In this document: positions 50,138-58,457 of the stretch, piece after piece
How positions within the stretch are numbered: position 1 is the first letter of the stretch
Layout of the letters: each line of letters starts with the position of its first letter
From: Streptomyces sp. S.PNR 29
GTDB taxonomy: Bacteria; Actinomycetota; Actinomycetes; Streptomycetales; Streptomycetaceae
Length of the DNA stretch: 64,000 bases
NCBI RefSeq assembly: GCF_030386795.1
Contig: NZ_JANUQM010000004.1
Location: 310,001 to 374,000 of the forward strand
Direction: 5' to 3'
The notes under the pieces: model-generated
The model's input: only the letters and a program-made list of their open reading frames with translations
Database searches by the model: none
What the model was told of the DNA's origin: nothing
Program-made: the position numbers and the translations under genes

Positions 50138-51060
50138 GGGCCCAGGAGCGGCTGACGGACGCGCTGTACGGCCTTGGCTGGAGCACGGTCAAGAGGCTCC
50201 CCGAGCCGGTCGCCGTCCGCCTCGGCCACACCATCGCGGACCTCGCCTGGAAGCAGCGCGGCAAGGGCGTCAGGCGGCTGGAGAGCAACTACGCGCGCGT
50301 GGTGCCGGACGCGAGCCCCGAGCGGCTCGCCGAGCTCTCGCGCGCGGGCATGCGGTCGTACCTGCGCTACTGGATGGAGTCCTTCCGGCTCCCCGCCTGG
50401 AGCACCGAACGCGTCAAGGGCGGTTTCGACCCGAAGGACGTGCACTACCTGACCGAGGGCCTGGCCGCCGGCAAGGGCGTCGTCCTCGCCCTGCCGCACC
50501 TGGCCAACTGGGACCTCGCCGGCGCCTGGGTCACCACCGAACTGGGCATCCCCTTCACCACGGTCGCCGAGCGGCTCAAGCCCGAGACCCTGTACGACCG
50601 TTTCGTCGCCTACCGCGAGGGCCTCGGCATGGAGGTCCTGCCGCACAGCGGAGGCTCCGCCTTCGGCACGCTGGCCCGGCGGCTGCGCGACGGCGGCCTG
50701 GTCTGCCTGGTCGCCGACCGCGACCTGTCCGCCTCCGGCGTGGAGGTCGGGTTCTTCGGCGCCACGGCCCGGATGCCGGCCGGTCCCGCCCTGCTCGCCC
50801 AGCAGACCGGGGCACTGCTGCTGCCGGTGACCCTGTGGTACGACGACTCGCCCGTGATGCGGGGCCGCGTCCACCCGCCGATCGAGGTGCCCGAGACAGG
50901 TACGCGGGCCGAGAGGACGTCTGTCATGACACAGGCGCTGGCCGACGCCTTCGCCACGGGGATCGCCGACCATCCGGAGGACTGGCACATGCTGCAGCGC
51001 TTGTGGCTCGACGACCTCGATCCGGCGAAGAGCCCCTCTTCCGAAAAGGGCGACTCGTGA
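50134..51060 (+). CDS. Phosphatidylinositol mannoside acyltransferase, 308 aa
   Basis: LpxL/HtrB-like acyltransferase fold: VVLALPHLANWDLAGAWV (residues about 118-135) carries the catalytic H-x5-D motif (HLANWD), and LVCLVADRDLSASGVEV (about 190-206) is the second block. In mycobacteria the homologue acylates the mannose of PIM1/PIM2 with palmitoyl-CoA on the cytosolic membrane face, and its gene has the same place between pgsA and pimA. ATGA overlap with pgsA and GTGA overlap with pimA show a tight operon. Confidence 0.92.
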   Translation: MRAQERLTDALYGLGWSTVKRLPEPVAVRLGHTIADLAWKQRGKGVRRLESNYARVVPDASPERLAELSRAGMRSYLRYWMESFRLPAWSTERVKGGFDPKDVHYLTEGLAAGKGVVLALPHLANWDLAGAWVTTELGIPFTTVAERLKPETLYDRFVAYREGLGMEVLPHSGGSAFGTLARRLRDGGLVCLVADRDLSASGVEVGFFGATARMPAGPALLAQQTGALLLPVTLWYDDSPVMRGRVHPPIEVPETGTRAERTSVMTQALADAFATGIADHPEDWHMLQRLWLDDLDPAKSPSSEKGDS

Positions 51061-52220
51061 GGATCGGCATCGTCTGCCCGTACTCCTGGGACGTGCCGGG
51101 CGGTGTCCAGTTCCACATCCGTGACCTGGCCGAGTACTTCATCCGCCTCGGTCACGACGTGTCCGTCCTCGCCCCCGCCGACGACGACACCCCGCTTCCG
51201 CCGTACGTCGTCTCCGCCGGCCGCGCGGTGCCGGTGCCGTACAACGGTTCGGTGGCCCGGCTGAACTTCGGCTTCCTGAGCGCCGCCCGCGTGCGCCGCT
51301 GGCTGCACGACGGCGCCTTCGACGTCATCCACATCCACGAGCCCACCTCGCCGTCGCTGGGGCTGCTGACCTGCTGGGCCGCGCAGGGGCCGATCGTGGC
51401 CACCTTCCACACCTCCAACCCGCGCTCCAGAGCCATGATCGCCGCGTACGCGATCCTGCAGGCGGCGCTGGAGAAGATCAGCGCGCGGATCGCGGTGAGC
51501 GAGTACGCCCGCCGCACGCTGGTCGAGCACCTCGGCGGGGACGCGGTCGTGATCCCGAACGGCGTGGACGTCGACTTCTTCGCCAGGGCCGAGCCGAAGC
51601 CCGAGTGGCAGGGCGACACGATCGGGTTCATCGGGCGCATCGACGAACCCCGCAAGGGCCTGCCGGTCCTGATGAAGGCCCTGCCGAAGATCCTCGCCGC
51701 CCGCCCGCAGACCCGGCTCCTCGTCGCGGGACGCGGTGACGAGGAGGAGGCGGTGGAGACGCTGCCCGCCGAACTGCGCTCCCGCGTGGAGTTCCTCGGC
51801 ATGGTCAGTGACGAGGACAAGGCCCGCTTCCTGCGCAGCATCGACCTGTACGTGGCCCCCAACACGGGCGGCGAGAGCTTCGGGATCATCCTCGTCGAGG
51901 CCATGTCCGCCGGAGCCCCCGTCCTCGCCTCCGACCTGGACGCCTTCGCGCAGGTCCTCGACCGGGGGGCGGCGGGGGAGCTGTTTCCCAACGAGGACGC
52001 CGACGCCCTCGCGGAGGCCGCCGTACGGCTGCTGGAGGACCCGGCGCGGCGGACGAAGCTGCGGGAGCGGGGGAGCGCCCACGTACGGCGTTTCGACTGG
52101 TCGACGGTCGGCGCGGACATCCTGTCCGTCTACGAGACCGTGACGGCCGGAGCGGCGGCCGTCGCGGCGGACGACCGGACGCCGGGCCTGCGGGGGCGGT
52201 TGGGGCTGGCGCGGGACTGA
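51057..52220 (+). CDS. pimA: Phosphatidylinositol alpha-mannosyltransferase PimA, 387 aa
   Basis: GT-B fold, GT4 family: N-terminal VCPYSWDVPGGVQFHIRDLAEYF, HEPTSPSLGLL, and C-terminal IPNGVDVDFF, IGFIGRIDEPRKGLPVLMKAL, and APNTGGESFGIILVEAMSAG with the E-x7-E motif for GDP-mannose. It transfers the first mannose to the inositol of PI. Length equals mycobacterial PimA. GTG 51057 overlaps the acyltransferase stop; the short C-terminal tail after residue 365 is Ala-rich and probably flexible. Confidence 0.94.
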   Translation: MRIGIVCPYSWDVPGGVQFHIRDLAEYFIRLGHDVSVLAPADDDTPLPPYVVSAGRAVPVPYNGSVARLNFGFLSAARVRRWLHDGAFDVIHIHEPTSPSLGLLTCWAAQGPIVATFHTSNPRSRAMIAAYAILQAALEKISARIAVSEYARRTLVEHLGGDAVVIPNGVDVDFFARAEPKPEWQGDTIGFIGRIDEPRKGLPVLMKALPKILAARPQTRLLVAGRGDEEEAVETLPAELRSRVEFLGMVSDEDKARFLRSIDLYVAPNTGGESFGIILVEAMSAGAPVLASDLDAFAQVLDRGAAGELFPNEDADALAEAAVRLLEDPARRTKLRERGSAHVRRFDWSTVGADILSVYETVTAGAAAVAADDRTPGLRGRLGLARD

Positions 52221-52261
52221 GGACGCCCGTGGGCCCCCGCAGGTCCCTGACCCCGCCCCGG

Positions 52262-52267
52262 TAGCCT
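52262..52267 (+). promoter_or_regulatory. -10 box TAGCCT (leaderless) of the LemA-like gene
   Basis: TAGCCT ends 7 nt before GTG 52275, with no ribosome site. No -35 box is clear. Confidence 0.5.
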
Positions 52268-52274
52268 GCCGCGC

Positions 52275-52817
52275 GTGACCGCAACCCTGATCTGGATCCT
52301 CGTCGCGCTCGTCGCGGTCGGCCTGTACCTGAGCTGGACCGCGGGCCGGCTGGACCGGCTGCACGCCCGTATCGACGCCGCCCGCGCGGCACTGGACGCC
52401 CAACTCCTGCGCCGGGCCTCCGTGACGCAGGAACTGGCCACCTCAGGTGTGCTCGACCCAGCCGCCTCGATCGTCCTCTACGAGGCCGCGCACGCCGCCC
52501 GGCAGGCCGAGGAGGAGCAGCGGGAGGTCGCCGAGAGCGAGCTGAGCCAGGCGCTGCGGGCCGTGTTCGCGGACGCCCAGCAGGTGGAGGTGGTCCGGGA
52601 GGCGCCCGGGGGAGAGGCCGCGGCCCGCGAGCTGACCGAGGCGGTCCGCAGGGTGCCGATGGCCCGCCGCTTCCACAACGACGCCGTACGCGCCGCCCGA
52701 GCCCTGCGCCGGCACCGCAAGGTGCGGTGGTTCCGGCTGGCCGGACACGCACCGTTCCCGATGGCCTTCGAGATGGACGACGAGCCGCCCACGGCCCTGG
52801 TGGAGCGCGCGGCCTAG
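52275..52817 (+). CDS. Small membrane-anchored helical protein, 180 aa
   Basis: One N-terminal helix ([17 protein letters not shown]), then almost wholly helical soluble text with heptad-like spacing: [54 protein letters not shown] (given in parts). This shape and the R-RASVTQ phrase recall the LemA family, but the fit is loose. The C terminus reads [18 protein letters not shown]. Function unknown. Conserved position between pimA and pdxS in Streptomyces, as far as I recall. Probably leaderless. Confidence 0.75.
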   Translation: MTATLIWILVALVAVGLYLSWTAGRLDRLHARIDAARAALDAQLLRRASVTQELATSGVLDPAASIVLYEAAHAARQAEEEQREVAESELSQALRAVFADAQQVEVVREAPGGEAAARELTEAVRRVPMARRFHNDAVRAARALRRHRKVRWFRLAGHAPFPMAFEMDDEPPTALVERAA

Positions 52818-52863
52818 GCCCGCTCGCCATGCCGCCACCTGCAAAACGATCCACCGTCTCACT

Positions 52864-52883
52864 ATTGGCCCTTGCAGTGGCCC
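52864..52883 (+). promoter_or_regulatory. Direct repeats before pdxS (possible PdxR/MocR site)
   Basis: ATTGGCCC (52864-52871) and AGTGGCCC (52876-52883) are direct repeats 12 nt apart, 62 nt before the pdxS start and overlapping the probable promoter. MocR-type PdxR regulators bind direct repeats before pdxST, but I cannot confirm the motif. Confidence 0.3.
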
Positions 52884-52944
52884 GCATACCTCCCGTTTCC
52901 TCGGTGCTGCAGAAAACCCTCTTTTCACGTCAGTGAGGTCATCC

Positions 52945-53853
52945 GTGTCCACGTTCTCCGAAAACCAGGCTCCCGAGACCGGCACCGCCCGAGTGAAGCG
53001 CGGTATGGCCGAGCAGCTCAAGGGCGGCGTGATCATGGACGTCGTCACGCCGGAGCAGGCGAAGATCGCCGAGGACGCGGGGGCCGTCGCGGTCATGGCC
53101 CTGGAGCGGGTCCCGGCCGACATCCGCAAGGACGGTGGCGTGGCCCGTATGTCCGATCCGGACATGATCGAGGGCATCATCAACGCCGTGTCCATCCCGG
53201 TGATGGCCAAGTCCCGCATCGGCCACTTCGTCGAGGCGCAGGTCCTGCAGTCCCTCGGCGTCGACTACATCGACGAGTCCGAGGTGCTCACCCCGGCCGA
53301 CGAGGTCAACCACTCCGACAAGTGGGCGTTCACCACCCCGTTCGTCTGTGGCGCCACCAACCTCGGCGAGGCCCTGCGCCGCATAGCCGAGGGCGCCGCG
53401 ATGATCCGCTCCAAGGGCGAGGCCGGCACCGGCAACGTCGTCGAGGCGGTCCGTCACCTGCGCCAGATCAAGGGCGACATCGCCCGCCTGCGCGGCCTGG
53501 ACAACCACGAGCTGTACGCCGCCGCCAAGGAGCTGCGCGCCCCGTACGAGCTGGTCAGGGAGGTCGCCGAACTCGGCAAGCTGCCGGTCGTGCTGTTCTC
53601 CGCCGGTGGCGTCGCCACCCCGGCCGACGCGGCCCTGATGCGTCAGCTCGGCGCCGAGGGCGTCTTCGTCGGCTCCGGCATCTTCAAGTCCGGCGACCCG
53701 GCCAAGCGCGCCGCCGCCATCGTGAAGGCGACCACCTTCTACGACGACCCGAAGATCATCGCGGACGCGTCCCGCAACCTCGGCGAGGCCATGGTCGGCA
53801 TCAACTGCGACACCCTCCCCGAGTCCGAGCGCTACGCCACCCGCGGCTGGTAA
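52945..53853 (+). CDS. pdxS: Pyridoxal 5'-phosphate synthase subunit PdxS, 302 aa
   Basis: Synthase half of the ribose-5-phosphate-dependent PLP pathway; uses R5P, glyceraldehyde-3-phosphate and ammonia. Very conserved text: [41 protein letters not shown], the Lys in [35 protein letters not shown], and [18 protein letters not shown] 52945 lies 6 nt after GAGG; GTG 52933 is in frame. It forms a dodecamer that binds PdxT, encoded 5 nt downstream. Confidence 0.97.
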   Translation: MSTFSENQAPETGTARVKRGMAEQLKGGVIMDVVTPEQAKIAEDAGAVAVMALERVPADIRKDGGVARMSDPDMIEGIINAVSIPVMAKSRIGHFVEAQVLQSLGVDYIDESEVLTPADEVNHSDKWAFTTPFVCGATNLGEALRRIAEGAAMIRSKGEAGTGNVVEAVRHLRQIKGDIARLRGLDNHELYAAAKELRAPYELVREVAELGKLPVVLFSAGGVATPADAALMRQLGAEGVFVGSGIFKSGDPAKRAAAIVKATTFYDDPKIIADASRNLGEAMVGINCDTLPESERYATRGW

Positions 53854-53858
53854 CACCC

Positions 53859-54467
53859 ATGAGTGAAGCACCTGTGATCGGCGTCCTGGCCCTCCAGGGC
53901 GACGTACGGGAGCACCTCGTCGCCCTGGCCGCGGCCGATGCCGTGGCCAGGCCGGTGCGGCGCCCCGAAGAGCTCGCCGAGGTCGACGGCCTCGTCCTCC
54001 CCGGCGGCGAGTCCACCACCATCTCCAAGCTGGCCATCCTCTTCGGAGTGATGGACCCCCTCCGCGCGCGCGTGCGGGACGGCATGCCCGTCTACGGCAC
54101 CTGCGCCGGCATGATCATGCTCGCCGACAAGATCCTCGACCCGCGCTCGGGCCAGGAGACCGTCGGCGGCATCGACATGATCGTGCGCCGCAACGCCTTC
54201 GGACGGCAGAACGAGTCCTTCGAGGCGGCCGTCGAGGTCAAGGGCGTCGAGGGCGATCCCGTGGAGGGCGTCTTCATCCGCGCCCCCTGGGTCGAGTCCG
54301 TCGGGGCCGGGACCGAGGTGCTCGCCGAACACGACGGGCACATCGTCGCCGTCCGCCAGGGCAACGCGCTGGCCACCTCGTTCCACCCGGAACTGACCGG
54401 CGACCACCGGTTGCACGCCCTGTTCGTCGACATGGTGCGCGCCAACCGTCCGGCGGAGTCCTTGTAG
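53859..54467 (+). CDS. pdxT: Pyridoxal 5'-phosphate synthase glutaminase subunit PdxT, 202 aa
   Basis: Class I glutamine amidotransferase. [17 protein letters not shown] starts the chain, [14 protein letters not shown] is the oxyanion strand, [10 protein letters not shown] contains catalytic Cys, and [15 protein letters not shown] the His-x-Glu pair. It supplies ammonia to PdxS; a TAA stop separates pdxS from ATG 53859 by 5 nt, so the two are co-expressed in the needed ratio. Confidence 0.97.
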   Translation: MSEAPVIGVLALQGDVREHLVALAAADAVARPVRRPEELAEVDGLVLPGGESTTISKLAILFGVMDPLRARVRDGMPVYGTCAGMIMLADKILDPRSGQETVGGIDMIVRRNAFGRQNESFEAAVEVKGVEGDPVEGVFIRAPWVESVGAGTEVLAEHDGHIVAVRQGNALATSFHPELTGDHRLHALFVDMVRANRPAESL

Positions 54468-54515
54468 GATCTCAGGCGTTCGTAGAGAGTTGGGTAACGC
54501 GAAGGAGACAGGCAG

Positions 54516-55268
54516 ATGTCCGGCCACTCTAAATGGGCCACGACGAAGCACAAGAAGGCCGTCATCGATGCCAAGCGCGGCAAGCTCTTCGCGAAGCTGA
54601 TCAAGAACATCGAGGTCGCGGCCCGCATGGGCGGTGCCGACCCCGACGGCAACCCGACGCTGTACGACGCCATCCAGAAGGCCAAGAAGCAGTCGGTTCC
54701 GAACAAGAACATCGACTCCGCGGTCAAGCGTGGCGCGGGCCTTGAGGCCGGCGGTGCCGAGTACGAGACGATCATGTACGAGGGCTACGGTCCGAACGGC
54801 GTCGCGGTGCTCATCGAGTGCCTCACCGACAACCGCAACCGCGCCGCGTCCGAGGTCCGCGTCGCCATGACCCGCAACGGCGGCTCCATGGCCGACCCGG
54901 GTTCGGTGTCGTACCTCTTCAACCGCAAGGGCGTCGTCATCGTCCCCAAGGGCGAGCTGACCGAGGACGACGTCCTCGCCGCCGTCCTGGACGCGGGCGC
55001 CGAGGAGGTCAACGACCTCGGTGAGACCTTCGAGGTCATCAGCGAGCCGACCGACCTGGTCGCGGTCCGCACCGCCCTGCAGGACGCGGGCATCGACTAC
55101 GAGTCCGCCGACGCCAACTTCGTCCCGACCATGCAGGTCGAGCTGGACGAGGAGGGCGCCAAGAAGATCTTCAAGCTGATCGACGCGCTGGAGGACAGCG
55201 ACGACGTGCAGAACGTCTTCGCCAACTTCGACGTCAGCGACGAGATCATGGAGAAGGTCGACGCGTAA
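54516..55268 (+). CDS. yebC: YebC/PmpR family DNA-binding regulatory protein, 250 aa
   Basis: Conserved start [21 protein letters not shown], followed by [55 protein letters not shown] and [12 protein letters not shown], covering the whole family length of about 250. Proteins of the family act as transcription factors or as ribosome-associated factors that relieve stalling at proline motifs. ATG 54516 follows GAAGGAG. The position before ruvCAB is nearly universal in bacteria. A TAGAGA box (54483-54488) may be its -10. Confidence 0.96.
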   Translation: MSGHSKWATTKHKKAVIDAKRGKLFAKLIKNIEVAARMGGADPDGNPTLYDAIQKAKKQSVPNKNIDSAVKRGAGLEAGGAEYETIMYEGYGPNGVAVLIECLTDNRNRAASEVRVAMTRNGGSMADPGSVSYLFNRKGVVIVPKGELTEDDVLAAVLDAGAEEVNDLGETFEVISEPTDLVAVRTALQDAGIDYESADANFVPTMQVELDEEGAKKIFKLIDALEDSDDVQNVFANFDVSDEIMEKVDA

Positions 55269-55294
55269 CGCTGCCGCGAGCTGCGGAAGTTCAC

Positions 55295-55322
55295 CGGGCC
55301 GACGGGACACCCCGTCGGCCCG
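55295..55322 (+). terminator. Terminator between yebC and ruvC
   Basis: 12-bp stem CGGGCCGACGGG (55295-55306) with 55311-55322 and an ACAC loop, 26 nt after the yebC stop. Confidence 0.85.
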
Positions 55323-55402
55323 TCGCTTTGCCGGGCGTCGGTGCGGGCCGTTGTCAGTGGCACCCGATAGCCTGCACAAACAGGTGATCGAAGGGAGGGC
55401 GC

Positions 55403-55942
55403 GTGCGCGTACTGGGGGTGGACCCGGGGCTGACCCGGTGCGGTGTCGGCGTCGTCGAGGGCGTCGCGGGACGGCCGCTCACGATGCTCGGCGTCGGTGT
55501 CGTCCGTACGCCCACCGACGCGGACCTCGGCCACCGCCTCGTCGCCATCGAGCAGGGTCTGGAGCAGTGGCTGGACGAGCACCGGCCCGAATTCGTCGCC
55601 GTGGAGCGGGTCTTCAGCCAGCACAACGTCCGTACGGTCATGGGCACCGCCCAGGCCAGCGCCGTCGCCCTGCTGTGCGCCTCCCGCCGCGGCATCCCCG
55701 TCGCCCTGCACACCCCCAGCGAGGTCAAGGCCGCCGTCACCGGCACCGGCCGCGCCGACAAGGCGCAGGTGGGCGCCATGGTCACCCGCCTGCTGCGGCT
55801 CAGCGCGCCCCCGAAGCCCGCCGACGCCGCCGACGCCCTCGCCCTCGCCATCTGCCACATCTGGCGCGCCCCCGCGCAGAACCGACTCCAGCAGGCCGTC
55901 GCCCTGCACTCAGCCAACGTCTCGAAAGGCCGTACGGCATGA
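55403..55942 (+). CDS. ruvC: Holliday junction endonuclease RuvC, 179 aa
   Basis: RNase H-like resolvase: catalytic Asp in [14 protein letters not shown], Glu in [22 protein letters not shown], and the Asp pair in [14 protein letters not shown]. It cuts four-way junctions moved by RuvAB. GTG 55403 directly follows GGGAGGGCGC. First gene of the ruvCAB operon; ATGA overlap with ruvA. A TAGCCT box (55368-55373) is a possible -10. Confidence 0.96.
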   Translation: MRVLGVDPGLTRCGVGVVEGVAGRPLTMLGVGVVRTPTDADLGHRLVAIEQGLEQWLDEHRPEFVAVERVFSQHNVRTVMGTAQASAVALLCASRRGIPVALHTPSEVKAAVTGTGRADKAQVGAMVTRLLRLSAPPKPADAADALALAICHIWRAPAQNRLQQAVALHSANVSKGRTA

Positions 55943-56544
55943 TCGCCTTCGTCAGCGGCACAGTGGCCGCGCTCGCCCCCGACGCCGCGGTCGTCGAGGT
56001 CGGCGGCGTCGGAATGGCCGTCCAGTGCACGCCGAACACGCTGTCCACGCTCCGGACCGGCCAGCCCGCCAAGCTGCACACCTCCCTCGTCGTACGGGAG
56101 GACTCCCTCACGCTGTACGGCTTCGCGGACGACGACGAGCGTCAGACCTTCGAGCTGCTGCAGACCGCCAGCGGGGTCGGCCCCCGCCTGGCCCAGGCGA
56201 TGCTGGCGGTGCACACCCCGGACGCCCTGCGCCGGGCCGTCGCGACGGCCGACGAGAAGGCGCTCACCGCCGTCCCCGGCATCGGCAAGAAGGGCGCCCA
56301 GAAGCTGCTGCTGGAGCTGAAGGACCGCCTGGGCGAGCCCGTCGGAGCGCCCGCCGTCGGCACGGCCGTCAGCAACGGCTGGCGTGACCAACTGCACGCC
56401 GCCCTGATCGGCCTCGGATACGCGACCCGTGAGGCCGACGAGGCCGTGGCCGCCGTGGCTCCGCAGGCTGAGGCCGCCGGGGGCACGCCCCAGGTCGGGC
56501 AGTTGCTGAAGGCGGCCCTGCAGACCCTCAACCGCGCCCGCTGA
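55939..56544 (+). CDS. ruvA: Holliday junction DNA helicase subunit RuvA, 201 aa
   Basis: Junction-binding tetramer subunit. OB-like N terminus ([43 protein letters not shown]) with two helix-hairpin-helix units ([34 protein letters not shown]), then an acidic linker and the C-terminal domain [17 protein letters not shown] that touches RuvB. ATG 55939 overlaps the ruvC stop. Confidence 0.96.
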   Translation: MIAFVSGTVAALAPDAAVVEVGGVGMAVQCTPNTLSTLRTGQPAKLHTSLVVREDSLTLYGFADDDERQTFELLQTASGVGPRLAQAMLAVHTPDALRRAVATADEKALTAVPGIGKKGAQKLLLELKDRLGEPVGAPAVGTAVSNGWRDQLHAALIGLGYATREADEAVAAVAPQAEAAGGTPQVGQLLKAALQTLNRAR

Positions 56545-56569
56545 CCCCACGACCCCCGAGGCATAAGCA

Positions 56570-57664
56570 ATGAACTGGGACGACACGACCGACAACTCCG
56601 CCCCCGAGCGGCTCGTCGGCCCCGCCGAGGAGCGGCTGGTGGGCTCTGTCGCCGACGGTGAGGACCAGGCCGTCGAGGCCGCCCTGCGCCCCAAGGACCT
56701 GGACGAGTTCATCGGCCAGGAGAAGGTCCGCGAACAGCTCGACCTCGTGCTGCGGGCGGCACGCGCGCGCGGGGCGACCGCCGACCACGTCCTGCTCTCC
56801 GGCGCCCCGGGGCTCGGCAAGACCACCCTCTCCATGATCATCGCGGCCGAGATGGGCGCCCCCATCCGCATCACCTCCGGCCCCGCCATCCAGCACGCCG
56901 GCGACCTCGCGGCGATCCTCTCCTCCCTCCAGGAGGGCGAGGTGCTCTTCCTCGACGAGATCCACCGCATGTCGAGGCCGGCCGAGGAGATGCTCTACAT
57001 GGCGATGGAGGACTTCCGCGTCGACGTCATCGTCGGCAAGGGCCCGGGGGCCACCGCGATCCCCCTCGAACTGCCCCCGTTCACCCTGGTCGGCGCCACC
57101 ACGCGCGCGGGCCTGCTGCCGCCCCCGCTGCGCGACCGCTTCGGCTTCACCGCGCACATGGAGTTCTACGAGCCCGCCGAACTGGAACGCGTCATCCACC
57201 GCTCGGCGAGCCTTCTCGACGTCGAGATCGACTCCGAGGGCGCCGCCGAGATCGCCGGCCGCTCCCGCGGCACCCCCCGCATCGCCAACCGCCTGCTGCG
57301 CCGCGTCCGCGACTACGCCCAGGTCAAGGCCGACGGCGTGATCACCCGCGACATCGCCTCGGCCGCCCTCGCCGTCTACGAGGTCGACGCCCGCGGTCTC
57401 GACCGCCTCGACCGGGCCGTCCTTGAGGCCCTGCTCAAGCTGTTCGGCGGCGGCCCCGTCGGCCTGTCCACGCTGGCCGTCGCGGTGGGGGAGGAGCGCG
57501 AGACCGTCGAGGAGGTCGCCGAGCCCTTCCTCGTACGGGAGGGCCTGCTCGCCCGCACCCCGCGCGGAAGGGTCGCGACCCCCGCCGCATGGGCGCACCT
57601 CGGTCTCACCCCGCCCCGCTCGCAGGCTGCGGGAAGCGGACAACAGGACCTGTTCGGGGCCTGA
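56570..57664 (+). CDS. ruvB: Holliday junction branch-migration ATPase RuvB, 364 aa
   Basis: AAA+ motor. Walker [13 protein letters not shown], Walker B FLDEIHRM, sensor [20 protein letters not shown] with the Arg finger, and a C-terminal winged helix ([24 protein letters not shown]). The N-terminal [20 protein letters not shown] is an acidic extension slightly longer than E. coli. ATG 56570 lies 25 nt after the ruvA stop. Works with RuvA and RuvC in recombination repair. Confidence 0.97.
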   Translation: MNWDDTTDNSAPERLVGPAEERLVGSVADGEDQAVEAALRPKDLDEFIGQEKVREQLDLVLRAARARGATADHVLLSGAPGLGKTTLSMIIAAEMGAPIRITSGPAIQHAGDLAAILSSLQEGEVLFLDEIHRMSRPAEEMLYMAMEDFRVDVIVGKGPGATAIPLELPPFTLVGATTRAGLLPPPLRDRFGFTAHMEFYEPAELERVIHRSASLLDVEIDSEGAAEIAGRSRGTPRIANRLLRRVRDYAQVKADGVITRDIASAALAVYEVDARGLDRLDRAVLEALLKLFGGGPVGLSTLAVAVGEERETVEEVAEPFLVREGLLARTPRGRVATPAAWAHLGLTPPRSQAAGSGQQDLFGA

Positions 57665-57722
57665 CGGCGCCGTGACGGCGAGGCCAGTGGCCCCCGCAGG
57701 AACCCCGGTGCCATGCTGAGCG

Positions 57723-57752
57723 TTGTTCCATGCGCGCGGACTCGCTTAGACT
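57723..57752 (+). promoter_or_regulatory. Promoter of yajC-secDF
   Basis: TTGTTC (57723-57728) and TAGACT (57747-57752) are 18 nt apart. Transcription would start near 57759, giving a leader of about 80 nt. Confidence 0.65.
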
Positions 57753-57839
57753 CCGCCGATGCCGCCCTTGTCGGCGACACACATACCCCCAACCATCAGG
57801 CCGCTCACCATCGCGGTCGTGTGAAGGAAGTACCGACCC

Positions 57840-58325
57840 GTGAGTCTCGTGACCCTCCTCCCGTTCATCGTGCTCATCGGGGCCATGTTCCTGATGACCC
57901 GGTCGGCCAAGAAGAAGCAGCAGCAGGCCGCGGACATGCGGAACCAAATGCAACCCGGCAGCGGTGTCCGCACCATCGGGGGCATGTACGCCACGGTCAA
58001 GGAGGTCAACGAGGACACGGTCCTCCTCGACGCCGGTCCCGGTGTCGAGCTGCTCTTCGCCAAGAACGCGATCGGTGCCGTCCTGTCCGACGACGAGTAC
58101 AACCGGATCGTCCACGGCATCGAGCACGACCTGAAGTCCGACGCAGACCTCGTTCCGGACGACGCCTCCTCCCTCACCGAGACCGACGAGCCCTCCGACG
58201 CTGCCGCCGCTTCCGACGACAAGTCCGTCGACCTCGGCAAGAAGGACACGGCCGACGAGCCGACCGACGAGGCGAAGACGGACGCACAGCCGAAGAAGAC
58301 CGACGGCGACTCCGAGGCGAAGTAG
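57840..58325 (+). CDS. yajC: Preprotein translocase subunit YajC, 161 aa
   Basis: One N-terminal helix VTLLPFIVLIGAMFLMTRS, then the conserved QQAADMRNQMQPGSGVRTIGG and a small beta domain TVKEVNEDTVLLDAGPGVELLFAKNAIGAV. After residue about 95 there is a long acidic tail, rich in Asp/Glu/Ser/Lys, that E. coli YajC (110 aa) lacks. It associates with SecDF and SecYEG. GTG 57840 lies 9 nt after GAAGGAAG. An imperfect GC hairpin (58334-58365) lies between it and secD. Confidence 0.93.
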   Translation: MSLVTLLPFIVLIGAMFLMTRSAKKKQQQAADMRNQMQPGSGVRTIGGMYATVKEVNEDTVLLDAGPGVELLFAKNAIGAVLSDDEYNRIVHGIEHDLKSDADLVPDDASSLTETDEPSDAAAASDDKSVDLGKKDTADEPTDEAKTDAQPKKTDGDSEAK

Positions 58326-58457
58326 CCGTGCCCCGGGGCGCGCGGGCGGTGCCTGCGCGCCCCCGAGCATGCGCGGATCGCACGGGATCCCGACACCATG
58401 TCATGGCCGCACGCCCGGCGACCCGGCGCGGGGCGGCCCGAGAGGGAGTAACTGAAG

